Shown: positions 57,401 to 64,000 of the stretch, piece by piece
Layout of the letters: each line of letters starts with the position of its first letter
Position numbering within the stretch: the first letter of the stretch is position 1
Assembly: GCA_036023115.1 (NCBI GenBank)
Contig: JAYKKT010000076.1
Span: 5,084,001-5,148,000 of the forward strand
Origin: Brasenia schreberi
Lineage: Eukaryota; Streptophyta; Magnoliopsida; Nymphaeales; Cabombaceae
Reading direction: 5' to 3'
Length of the DNA stretch: 64,000 bases
Notes under the pieces: model-generated
Told to the model about the DNA's origin: nothing
What the model saw: only the letters and a program-made list of their open reading frames with translations
Database searches by the model: none
Program-made: the position numbers and the translations under genes

Positions 57401-59971
57401 AGGTCGTCTCGACGTATCAAACGCATATTCGGGTCCGCTCGAAGTTGCAGATATAGTTGATCGAGTACGACATGCCAGAAACAGCGCCAAATAATTAATT
57501 ACTTCAAATGTCTAATTCCAGTTTTACCGTCACAAAAGCAGGTGCACCCAAACCAGAACCCCTTCCACTCGCAGTAAGAATAGGGAAAAGTACCGGACCC
57601 AATCATCGGAATCGTCCAGTCATTGTCATCTTATCAAACCCACCCATCTCCTTTTTTCACCCGAATCCTTTCTCCCCCCACCCACTCGACCCAAATAAGA
57701 GTCGGTAAACTACCTGAATGAAACTAATAAAAAGAAAGATTACCGCTAGACAAAACGGACTACCCTCGAACACGTTTCTTGAATGGCTCATCTAGTTGCG
57801 AGACAGATTTTCTTCATACCATAAACAAAATGGTTCTTTGTTTGCGTCGAAGTCTTCCCGTGAGAAAAAAAGAAATAGAATACTTCATTGACCTTAATAA
57901 GAGTACCTGGTGGCTAGGGTTAGGTATGAAGTTTAGAAATTATCGAGCTTTTACAAGCTGAACCGAGCTGAACATGCAGCGTTCATGATCAACTCGGACG
58001 TTTCAGAAACGAGCCAGTGACGACCTGCAGAGAGCCAAAGTTCAAGTAGCTCGGTTCATTTGCTAGCTCTACTCCATGTCCAACATAGTGTTCCATGCAA
58101 GTTATCTCTGTCCCGCAACAGAGAGATATCCTTTAAAAAGGAAACCAACACTCTTCTTTTTCAGGATTTCCTCACAGAAAAGAAGGAAGTTTCCCCAGGA
58201 CACCAGTTAATTCTGGCCCTAAAATGGTAAGCCTCTTAACAAAAGGCATCGGAAAGTTTTAGATACGCCGTTTCATGTGTGTGACCCCAGTGGCTCACAT
58301 GTGCGGTCGCTTTAGTTGGTGGGGCACCGGTGAGATTCAAATCTGATGTAGCTTTTTACCAAATCCGACTAATCAAATCTTTGCAGAATCAAAATTTGAT
58401 TATCAAATTCACACCTACGGCCGAAAATCGAATTTTGATTGGATTCTGATATCCAACTTAGTGAGACATCTCAGACAAGCAAAATCCAATTGATATTGGA
58501 ATCTGGTTAGGAACCGGACGGTGGCCGTAAAACTCGGTCGAAATTTTTATTTTCCCATAAAGAACCCTTGCTGTCTCACAAAGCTTGGTTTTGGTTTTGA
58601 ATCACGTCGCTCTATTTTGATTAAAAGCCTACTATAGAAAAGTTTAGAAGAGCAAGGGATGGATGAAAACAAAGATACTCACAAGCTCTTCTTGATGACG
58701 GGCTGGGAGTTGGCGACCTTGGGCCGGGAGGGAACTGAGACGGAGGGGAAGTCTGCGCCGCGAACCCCGGTCTTGATCCACTCCTTGTAATAGAGGGCGA
58801 ACTCGAGTGTGCCCATGTCCATCTGCTCGTTGTACAACCCGCCCAGCACCCTCACCCTCCTCGACTCGACGTGGTTTTCCTCCGTCAGCGAGACAAGCTC
58901 CTGGTTGTACCACACCTTGAGGTGCAGGAGATGTGGCAGGAACAGGTAGTCCCACAGTTCCGGTAGCAAAGCCGTCCGTGCCACCAACGGTGAGTTGCAG
59001 AAAACCTGGAGAAGGTGCCTCGCAGCTGCCCGGTCGTCGCGCATTAGCTTCCACGCCACCGAAAGGTAGAGTTCCGCGCACGCCCCCAGCCGTGAATTTG
59101 GTATCCCGGATGTCTCCAGGTGCCGCCTTTTGGGCGACGCCAAGGCCGCCACGGCTGAAAGTAACCGAATCGGTCCACGGAGCGTATCGGATCCGATTAG
59201 ACGATTCTCAGCTGCACGCTCAACGGCCTCCACGCCGGACCGGAGTCCCGTCATCGCCTTCACGTCTTCCGCCCGCCTCGCCGATCTGATCCATTTCTCC
59301 GGATCTGGATCCAGATCCAAGCACGAGCAGCATTTATGCCTGATCGAAACCCTAAACCGCTCGTCCTTGATGAACTTACCGGAGAAACCGCTCAGGATTG
59401 ATACGACGGCCTGGAAATCGACATCTCTGGTCTCTTCCTGATCCCTTTCACGATTTCCCGTCACCGTCGGCCTAGACGCTTTCCCGTCCCGGCAGACGCG
59501 TGCAGACACCCTTGACTCGGCAACCGGCGCCTTCCGTAACGATCGCCGCGGCGTTGAGAAATCTGACGACGCCTCCCGGCGGTGTTGGGATCCACCCTGA
59601 GGCAGCAAATTGCTCTCTCGGCAGATCTGGACCGGGAACCCACTGGCGTCCTTTGAGCTCCTTGTCGACGCCGGCGTCCCGGCGCTCCCTACCTCCCGAC
59701 TTGGGAAACGCGAAACCGACTCCCATCTGCGCAGGTTCGGCCCGCTTGCAGTTGTGCTCCGGCACAGCTGGAACGTGAATGCAGAGTCGGAAGATCCTGA
59801 ATTACCCGTCTTCCGAGCTAACTGTCTCAGAGTCGGACGGCACTCCGACGGCCCCGGTGGTTCGTCGGAGTCTGCCGGTAAGTGTACGGAGCAGCGGGAA
59901 GTTGATCGATCCGGCGGTCCGCGACGACGGAATCCTTCCCGGGAGAGGAGTTCCTCCAAGGAGAGAGGCAT
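33330..59971 (-). CDS. LIN/CERBERUS-related ARM-repeat protein without U-box or WD40 domain (whole gene)
   Basis: Seven firm exons and one optional exon join with matching phases and GT-AG borders: 59971-58683, 56435-56324, 55695-54764, 53487-53343, 53251-52994, (35463-35326 optional), 34965-34656 and 33487-33330. The product is about 1,067 residues, or 1,113 with the optional exon. Order: serine/arginine-rich N-terminus ([12 protein letters not shown]), a conserved helical region ([17 protein letters not shown]), then armadillo-like helices (ELALSLSK-type repeats, [25 protein letters not shown]), ending in VTWTARELM. The order and motifs match plant proteins annotated as putative E3 ubiquitin ligase LIN. 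Legume LIN/CERBERUS has a U-box and WD40 repeats and is needed for infection threads; neither domain is visible here, so ligase activity should not be assumed. One intron is about 17.5 kb and full of transposons. Confidence 0.82.
34656..34965 (-). CDS. LIN-related gene, exon 7
   Basis: Acceptor CATCAG, then [38 protein letters not shown] and [18 protein letters not shown], with one base left before donor GTACCG at 34655. These helices follow the WLLEQAG part in related proteins, which ties this exon to exon 5 across the 17.5-kb intron. Confidence 0.85.
35326..35463 (-). CDS. LIN-related gene, optional exon 6
   Basis: An open 46-codon stretch with acceptor GGGCAG and donor GTCTGG, phase 0 at both ends (from [15 protein letters not shown] to SNSDSLVLQ). 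Relatives as I know them go from the WLLEQAG exon to an acidic linker and the next helices without an obvious counterpart, so this may be a cryptic or lineage-specific exon. Skipping it keeps the frame. Confidence 0.4.
35893..36252 (+). repeat. 5' LTR of copia 2, with internal tandem duplication
   Basis: Begins TGTTAAATGTAATAGTCG. Compared with the 3' LTR it is 44 bases longer because a unit including TCTTCAATAAAGACATG and TAGCACAACTTTTG (36032-36130) is present twice in a row. Otherwise the LTRs agree with scattered differences, implying an old insertion. Confidence 0.9.
36449..39885 (+). mobile_element. hAT element D, full length, inserted in copia 2
   Basis: An exact 8-bp target duplication, TGAAAAAA, at 36441-36448 and 39886-39893. 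Ends are CAATGTTATAAAAACC and, reverse complemented, CAATGTTGTAAAAATC. GTATCATATGATACG-type palindromic motifs are packed within 170 bases of the left end and 110 of the right end. The body carries a plus-strand transposase gene of the same family as elements A-C but more diverged. Confidence 0.92.
36954..39517 (+). pseudogene. hAT D transposase, degraded
   Basis: ATG at 36954 (MASNQVDPA), a stop, then [19 protein letters not shown], the BED zinc finger. Next come a linker with [14 protein letters not shown] (37470-37520), the core ([16 protein letters not shown] at 37950 onward, [16 protein letters not shown]), [20 protein letters not shown] (38342 onward), the dimerisation region [19 protein letters not shown] (38930 onward) and the acidic tail from 39245 to the stop at 39515-39517. 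Stops inside the core (for example at 37780) and several shifts kill it. Introns separate the last parts. Confidence 0.85.
39894..43510 (+). pseudogene. Copia 2 gag-pol remnant
   Basis: Gag-like reading at 40130-40366 ([20 protein letters not shown]) and 40428-40745; protease near 40795 as [15 protein letters not shown]-pre-integrase [20 protein letters not shown] (41168 onward); integrase 41340-41860 with [34 protein letters not shown] and [12 protein letters not shown]; reverse transcriptase from about 42350 ([33 protein letters not shown]) with YVND in place of YVDD; RNase H to 43440 ([19 protein letters not shown]). The first third of reverse transcriptase is missing: 42110-42350 is a scrambled stretch of short local duplications. 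Confidence 0.88.
43572..43887 (+). repeat. 3' LTR of copia 2
   Basis: Begins TGTTAAATATAATAGTCG and ends CAAATATTTACA; aligned with the 5' LTR throughout except for the duplication there. Confidence 0.9.
43888..44257. other. Intron sequence between transposons, no recognised gene
   Basis: Original LIN-related intron sequence or an older unrecognised repeat between copia 2 and the antisense RTE relic. Nothing coding is seen. Confidence 0.4.
44325..44621 (+). repeat. 5' LTR of the ZEP-carrying element
   Basis: Matches the 3' LTR over its whole length with differences mainly near its start (TGTTATATGAATACCTACTAC against TGTTAAAGAATATGAATATC) and scattered point changes. It contains TTATATAAGGACTGAACG, a TATA-like box. 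Confidence 0.9.
44770..45190 (+). pseudogene. Captured zeaxanthin epoxidase (ZEP) fragment, copy 1
   Basis: The reading [20 protein letters not shown], then [20 protein letters not shown] and [14 protein letters not shown] is the middle of ZEP, the FAD monooxygenase that turns zeaxanthin into violaxanthin in plastids and feeds abscisic acid synthesis. After a one-base shift near 44995 it continues [40 protein letters not shown], the GD motif that binds FAD, followed by a stop. No intron interrupts about 130 codons, which suggests capture from a spliced transcript. The N-terminal Rossmann fold and the C-terminal FHA domain are not found. Confidence 0.78.
45584..45882 (-). repeat. Inverted copy of LTR end, leader and start of the ZEP fragment
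   Basis: This is the reverse complement of about 44495-44800: it contains the reverse complement of the ZEP start (AATTGCATCTTGATGTCCAAACAAG), the leader (TCGTAACGTTTCCATCTTG), the primer-binding site (GGCTCTGATACCATG) and the last 127 bases of the 5' LTR. A transcript of this element could fold into a hairpin with arms of about 300 bases and a loop of about 780. Confidence 0.88.
45883..46330 (+). pseudogene. Captured ZEP fragment, copy 2
   Basis: Begins at exactly the point where copy 1 shifts frame (GGTTGCTTGAGATATTAGGG) and reads [40 protein letters not shown] and [14 protein letters not shown], so the FAD-binding GD motif and GQG are intact here. The frame stays open to 46308 (140 codons), but past 46090 it no longer resembles ZEP. 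Copy 1 has stops and a deletion relative to this one, for example GLGTSKG-type sequence is shortened there. Confidence 0.78.
46331..48300 (+). other. Body of the ZEP-carrying element: unrecognised open stretches
   Basis: The first part (46330-46568) repeats 45340-45577. Open stretches follow at 46872-47078, at about 47285-47580 (with a repeated [15 protein letters not shown]) and at 47791-48057 (acidic to basic, with [20 protein letters not shown]). They could be further captured gene pieces or degenerate gag. I do not recognise any of them. Confidence 0.4.
48445..48665 (+). repeat. Degenerate tandem repeat with unit near GCAGCCATGAAGGTTGCTG
   Basis: About six units of 26-40 bases sharing TTGCAGCCATGAAG.TGCTGAAAA with substitutions and indels. 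It is inside the ZEP-carrying LTR element. There are no unique spacers of constant length. Confidence 0.65.
49372..49672 (+). repeat. 3' LTR of the ZEP-carrying element
   Basis: Preceded by a polypurine tract and followed by GTGCT, the second copy of the target site. The TATA-like box reads TTATATAAGAGTTGGACA. Confidence 0.9.
50934..50982 (-). mobile_element. Minimal 5'-truncated RTE insertion (49 bases)
   Basis: A CAA repeat followed by CTAAGCCTTTTCCCATACTA and ACGGGGTCGG is the reverse complement of the last bases of RTE and its TTG tail. The flanks at 50912-50933 and 50983-51004 are the same 22 bases (starting CTACTTTTATCACAATAA), a target duplication of LINE type. It lies just beyond the end of the antisense RTE relic. 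Confidence 0.88.
51600..51730 (-). pseudogene. Isolated copia reverse transcriptase fragment
   Basis: The minus-strand reading [25 protein letters not shown] matches the copia block VARLVAKGYNQ.EGIDYEETFAPV. The surrounding sequence (51005-51590) has only faint traces of a copia element. Confidence 0.6.
51840..52990. other. Intron sequence with TG and TA microsatellites
   Basis: No gene or transposon recognised. A TG run at 52255-52274 and a mixed TC/TA/TG run at 52311-52352 account for the open frames seen here. Confidence 0.5.
52994..53251 (-). CDS. LIN-related gene, exon 5
   Basis: A 91-base intron separates it from exon 4. Acceptor TTGCAG, then [39 protein letters not shown] and [13 protein letters not shown], ending MDATQQ before donor GTATCA at 52993. 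It is in phase 0 at both ends. SIYREEAID and WLLEQAG are strongly conserved in the family. Confidence 0.85.
53343..53487 (-). CDS. LIN-related gene, exon 4
   Basis: Acceptor CCACAG; the first base completes an arginine codon with the AG left from exon 3, then [21 protein letters not shown] and [20 protein letters not shown] to LL. Donor GTACTT at 53342. The motif around EQQPLVA and LLQLDLL is typical of this family. Confidence 0.82.
53796..54860. repeat. Tandem duplication in intron 3, including a decayed copy of the end of exon 3
   Basis: Unit 1 (53796-54440) and unit 2 (54490-54860) share GTACATTGTGACTCAT, ACATC.AATAA.GTTGTT, CCATAAGGAT.TGTTGGAAA and GGCATTTCA.CAACCAT. Unit 2 ends in the true exon 3 (54764 onward). 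Unit 1 ends in a pseudo-exon (54346-54435) that still reads [16 protein letters not shown], but its donor GT is changed to GA. Unit 1 has about 270 extra bases (54055-54330). Confidence 0.8.
54764..55695 (-). CDS. LIN-related gene, exon 3 (main ARM-like region)
   Basis: Acceptor CTGCAG, then [11 protein letters not shown] in phase 0. The exon encodes 310 codons and leaves AG before donor GTATGA at 54763. It contains [60 protein letters not shown] and [15 protein letters not shown], a series of helical pairs of the armadillo type. A U-box, which in CERBERUS would sit near here, is absent. The end of this exon has a decayed duplicate in the following intron. Confidence 0.85.
55859..56281. mobile_element. 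hAT-type MITE in intron 2
   Basis: Left end TAGGGCTGGTAAATGGGCCG and right end reverse complemented TACGGCTGGTAAATGAACGA. Flanked by GCAGCAGG (55851-55858) and GCAACAGG (56282-56289), an 8-base duplication with one change. The body of 423 bases has no coding sequence and contains several short CGAAC motifs. Confidence 0.82.
56324..56435 (-). CDS. LIN-related gene, exon 2
   Basis: Acceptor TTTTAG at 56437-56436 side, one base G that completes the leucine codon begun in exon 1 (giving IKKSLYQTVFSP, as in relatives that read KKLYDAVF), then 37 codons to ATSSN and the donor GTAAGT at 56323. The phase agreement on both sides supports the model. Confidence 0.8.
56566..56670 (+). repeat. Possible tRNA-derived SINE
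   Basis: TAGCTCAGTGG matches the pol III A box completely, and GTTGGTCTCC about 55 bases later resembles the B box with two mismatches. An A-rich stretch follows. The sequence cannot fold as a tRNA (no matching acceptor stem), so a SINE head is the better reading. Single copy in this window. Confidence 0.35.
57000..58640. other. Intron 1 of the LIN-related gene
   Basis: No recognised gene. An end similar to the MITE at 55859 is seen at 58035-58073 (reverse complement TAGAGCTAGCAAATGAACCG), with a possible partner near 57918, but the flanks do not match. Confidence 0.4.
58683..59971 (-). CDS. LIN-related gene, exon 1
   Basis: I chose ATG at 59971-59969 ([17 protein letters not shown]) because related proteins start with this LEELL..EGF motif; the frame is open upstream to 60061, so an ATG there could add 30 residues. 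The exon is GC-rich, unlike everything around it. It encodes 429 full codons and leaves two bases (TT) before the donor GTGAGTATC at 58682, which is a consensus site. The basic, serine-rich first 200 residues look disordered; the conserved part is [19 protein letters not shown] and the helical region to [12 protein letters not shown]. Confidence 0.85.
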
Positions 59972-62230
59972 TTCTCGGAGAATGGAGATGGAAGTGTGAG
60001 CTCCATTGGCGGAGAAGGGAAGCGGCAAGATAAATGAAAGAATGGAACGAGCGAAAGACAAATATGAAAAACGACGACGCTTGTACTGTTGCTAATCTCT
60101 TCACTCTTTTACTCAAATACCCCTGGACGAGTCGAATCGGCCGAATCCATCATTGACGCGGACCGATTCAGGTTCCTTTTTCTTACAATTCATTATTTTA
60201 GAAGTTTTTACTTATTTTTATGCCTTTAATGAACCTTAATCAGACTCTAGCCTCAAAAAGTTTTGCAAAGAAACGATAAAACGTGAATTATCTAGTTAAA
60301 CGCTTACACATCACAAGACACAGCATAGATTATAAACAAGAATCCATGTAGCTCACCCCACTTAGTGTGTGAGCAAGGCTCGATTTGAGTTTTATTCTTT
60401 TAGTTTGATTCCATTTCGATTTCATGTAATTGGGAAATGGTTTTCATCTATATTTTATTTTGAAGTTTAGATATTTACACTATGTTGCATGGATTAAGGT
60501 ACGAATATGTGGTATACATTTTTTTTTTTATAAAACTAAGGTACGAGTACATTACTATTAAAGAATATAATAAAAAATTAATTTACACAAATAAATATAA
60601 ATGCAATACCAACTAAAAAATATATCATATCAAAGGAAGAAAATTTCATTTAATAGCATTTTCAACTTTATACATGTAACTTTCATATCAAAATTCTAAA
60701 ACATAATATGAAAAAACATCAAGCTTCACACAACAATAGTGTCAATGTTAGTATTTTCCTTACTATCATCTCTAAAAAGAATTGCTTTCATATTTGTTCA
60801 TTAAGAGACAAACAATCAATCACATTATGCACCTAATCAGTTGCTTAAGAGAGAAACTCTTGGAGGGAATAAGAGATTGATGTTGTTTAGATTTGGCAAT
60901 GAGGAAGTCTTGGAATATGAAGAGATTGATGTACACAGCCCTAGTTGGTGTACCTGTGCATCACTGTATTTACATAATGGTTATCAACGTTGAAGTTATA
61001 TTATTATATTTTAACCATATTCTTATTGCCAAACTCATCTTAGACGGTTTTAGCGCAATGTAGAACTTTATTGGGTCGATCAAAGTGTCTGGTACTATGT
61101 TGGAGGTACGTATTTTTTCTAATTTAGTTTTCAAAATTTGGTTGGATAGAGATTTCAGTACTCCCTAACATGTATCCTCTGGCAGCCATTCACCCGAAGA
61201 GGATACATATGCAACTAAGCTTCATCTTCATCTTGAGTGGGGGTATTCAAGGAACCGATTAAACCTAATCAAATTAGCCGTTTGGTTTGGTCTCTTTTAT
61301 TGTGCGGTTTAGTTTGGTTCTCTTTTAAAAATAAAACTATTTTTTGGTTTTGGGATTTGATGGTGGGTACTGGACATTTACCACAATATATGTTGGTGTG
61401 ATCTTTCTCATTTTGGTGAAAATAGGCTCTTTTTAGAGAGATAATTTTTTGGAGAAAAAATCGGCTTTGTAGTTGTAAGTGTCTTCAAAGTTGAAGCGTG
61501 CACGAAATCAAGTTTTTATTGAAAGATATTGGCGAAGTTGAATATGCATGAGACTGATCTTTTTTCTAATTTGAATTCCTCATGGAATTGTTTTCTTTTA
61601 CAATATTGGGAAATGAGAATGAATGTTTTCTTAAGAAGAATATCAATCAACAAAAAAAGGTTAGTGTACGAGTACGATTCTTTTCAAGTCATACTTAACC
61701 TCTAAGCTTTTCTGTCTCTTACAGATTTTAACTCTTTGGATGCAAATGACGTAGTTGATTGTCTCCCAAATAAAATAAAGAGTCATTGACTCACCTTGTA
61801 CAAAGTAGTCAAATTTTTGACAGTATCCAGTGGCTCATACTCCAACTCCTTGATAAAGATAAGGAACTATACTAAGTTACTTGAAAAATTTGTTGAACAA
61901 ATAAGAGTATGAAGACAACCGGTAAAATAAATCAATAAAACAGAATTAGTAGAAAGATTATAATAATCTTTTCATGATGTCATAACACATCTCACGATGA
62001 TTATGTAACAGCCCTTCACCAACACACTAATTCAATGTTAGCACTCCTTGATGAAACATTGGTTTATTTTAAAACAATTCTCACAACATATACATGCATG
62101 CACATATATGTAACCTGTTAGATTCAAACTCATGATAGAAAATTTGAACTAGGCAACGAGAACAACCCTTTTAAACCAACTTTTCAATCTTTAAACATAT
62201 TTTTTCTAACCCTTTTTATTCCTCTCTTTT
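59972..62230. other. Upstream region of the LIN-related gene; intergenic
   Basis: The first 100 bases are the probable 5' UTR of the LIN-related gene. From 60170 the sequence is AT-rich with no gene recognised. A stretch at 61235-61335 (GGAACCGATTAAACC, TTTGGTTTGGTCTC) resembles an end of common plant hAT MITEs. Confidence 0.45.
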
Positions 62231-62237
62231 TCCTCGT

Positions 62238-62242
62238 AATGT

Positions 62243-62295
<53 letters not shown>
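62238..62295. repeat. CT microsatellite, about 29 units
   Basis: The longest simple repeat in the window. Confidence 0.97.
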
Positions 62296-62298
<3 letters not shown>

Positions 62299-62299
62299 T

Positions 62300-64000
62300 T
62301 TATGAAAACTTGAATAGTGAAGAGCTCGCAGAGTTTCTATCTTGGTCATAAAGCGCCACCCAGTTTCGACCAAAGGCGTCAATCACTCCTTGGAGATTGA
62401 AATGTATAGGTTTGCGGCTGGAAATCAAATCGGAACTGGTGGTTTGGTTTGATTCCGTTTTATGTATTATAATGGCCTGGTTTGGTTCTCCAAGGAGTTG
62501 GAAACCGATATATTGGTTGGTTTGCTTTGAGGTTGACGCTAAAACCGAATCAAGCCAAATGTACACCACCCCTACCCCTAATCTCGATTGCTGAGTTGCC
62601 GAGTCAGCCAGCCCTAATCTGAGACAAGTCACTGGATCGTAGAACGGAAGCAGAACGGTGCAGTAATATCGAAGTTGTTGAGGGCTATCTCCGTCAAGGA
62701 TGGCGTTCAAGTGGGGGCGTGCCTTCGTTGTCTTGATTGTCTCTCGTCGTAGAGGCCGAAGGTTTGGTTCGTTGGCATGTTTCTTGTCCATATAACAAAG
62801 ACTGCAAAGCATGTCCCTCTCACTCATTGCCACACTCCATTGTATACTATTTTCCTTACAAATTAAATGCCGAAACCACCCTTATATAGAGAGAGAGAAA
62901 GAGAAGGGGAGATGGGGGAGGAGGGAGTGGTCCGTATTCAATTGAGCACAATGGTCAATAGAGCGGTTTAAATCATTCCACCAATCGTGGTATCACGTTC
63001 CATTACTCCTTTTTTTCCTTCAAATTCTCATTTGGTTCAACAAAACCACTATGGCTACCATCAAAGCCATTTAAAAAGTACAAAACTATTAATATATTGT
63101 TTTTTAAGTGGTTTTAATGTTGATGATAATGGTTTTGAGTAGTAGAAGTGTAATAGACTGAATCGAGTTGGATCTAGACTCCTCAATCCAAACCAACCAA
63201 GCAACAAGAAACAGCAATACCTGATTTGGGCATTGCCGAAAATGGGTGGACCTTGTCACCCATTGCAAAAACTTGCCATTTTCATGCCATTCTTCATCCG
63301 GTTTAAGAACTAAGAGCAGTCCATTAAATTGCTCTATTTATTAGGCAAGAGATTGAGCAACAAATCAGAAAGAATCTATTAGAAAAATATGTTTTCTATG
63401 TATTTTTTGTTTTAACATTCGCTTCAATTTTCCGGGAAAAGGGTGATTTCTTCATCAATTCTTATTTGGATTAGAGGGGTTTTGGTTTGCACCACTAACT
63501 GGGTTGACTTTAGGTGGTTTGACTGTCAGATGGTGTCGAAAAAGGCATCTAATTGTCAGATTTTTTTTTCAACTGGGTTGTTAGAATTTTCTTTATTTTC
63601 TTGGGGTTTTTTGGTCAAAATGCTATCGACGGTGGTCAATGTTGGGCTAGGTTAGAAGAGAGGAGGCAAAAGGTTGGTTGGAGACCACTGCCAACCTTAA
63701 TTGCTATCGAAAAATGATGAAACAATAACAAACATGACCCTCTTTCAGGCGTGCCATGTTCACGTGATGTGGTGTCCAACACATCATGAAATGATATTGT
63801 ACCATGTGTTTATGTCATGTCACGCTAATAGTTTTGTGTTGAAAACAAGTCAAAATTAGGTTTTGGGTTTTGTTTGGGTTAGAAATAGAACTCATTTAAA
63901 CAGTTTTAGGTTCAAACCAAGTTTTGTGTTTGACCCAAGAACATAGAATACCTATTGTGTTGTCTAGTATGGATAAAAAATAGATCAATGTGACAGTTTG
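62300..64000. other. Intergenic sequence with a MITE-like fragment
   Basis: A minus-strand open frame (62300-62833, 177 codons) is present, but its middle (62400-62580) is a repeat rich in GGTTTGGTTTG/CCGAATCAAGCC that ends ACACCACCCCTA, as in hAT MITEs. I therefore do not call a gene. Nothing is recognised from 62850 to the end. Confidence 0.45.

Noticed and set aside
58644..60116. Several long open frames on both strands over 58.6-60.1 kb
   Set aside because: They are other-frame shadows of the GC-rich exon 1 of the LIN-related gene; only the 58683-59971 frame has the family motifs and splice phase.
62300..62833. 177-codon minus-strand open frame as a gene
   Set aside because: Its middle third is a MITE-like repeat (GGTTTGGTTTG and ACACCACCCCTA) and no protein family is recognised; it starts next to a long CT microsatellite.

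Overview
This is nuclear DNA of a flowering plant: AT-rich, with GT-AG introns, plant transposon families (RTE, Ty1/copia, hAT, MULE with plant mobile domain) and host exons of plant type. No family visible here lets me name the species. It is mostly a transposon island with three pieces of host gene.

Bases 1-17740 are a nest. A plus-strand hAT relic (its 3' end is 16401-16806) was hit by a Ty1/copia element whose 5' part lies upstream of the window and whose 3' LTR ends at 16400. That copia element was then interrupted by two RTE LINE copies (1-2806 and 2971-3530), by a gene-carrying hAT (4498-6433, with a SKIP8-like F-box fragment) and by a large hAT (7518-15194). The large hAT was itself hit by two relatives (9677-10859 and 11532-14827). 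Four insertions can be dated relative to each other because their 8-bp target duplications are still readable.

At 19270-19557 (minus) are the first two coding exons of DAD1, an oligosaccharyltransferase subunit. No further DAD1 exon is seen, so the rest lies upstream of the window beyond the nest, or is lost. Bases 20500-29900 hold two relics of one MULE family in opposite orientation; each carries a Mutator-type transposase and a plant-mobile-domain ORF that converge.

Bases 33330-59971 (minus) are the main host gene: an ARM-repeat protein related to the LIN/CERBERUS group, without U-box or WD40 repeats. I can place seven firm exons and one optional exon with matching splice phases. One intron is about 17.5 kb (35464-52993) because it holds a whole copia element (35893-43887) carrying a 3.4-kb hAT (36449-39885), and an antisense RTE relic hit by a 5.3-kb LTR element (44325-49672). 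This last element has no visible retroviral-type pol. Its body carries processed-looking zeaxanthin epoxidase (ZEP) coding sequence, partly duplicated in direct orientation, with an inverted copy of LTR, leader and ZEP start between the two copies. It is the most unusual object in the window.

Bases 60070-64000 are intergenic, with microsatellites and MITE-like fragments. Exon, TSD and LTR boundaries were read by eye; ends given as approximate are uncertain by tens of bases.
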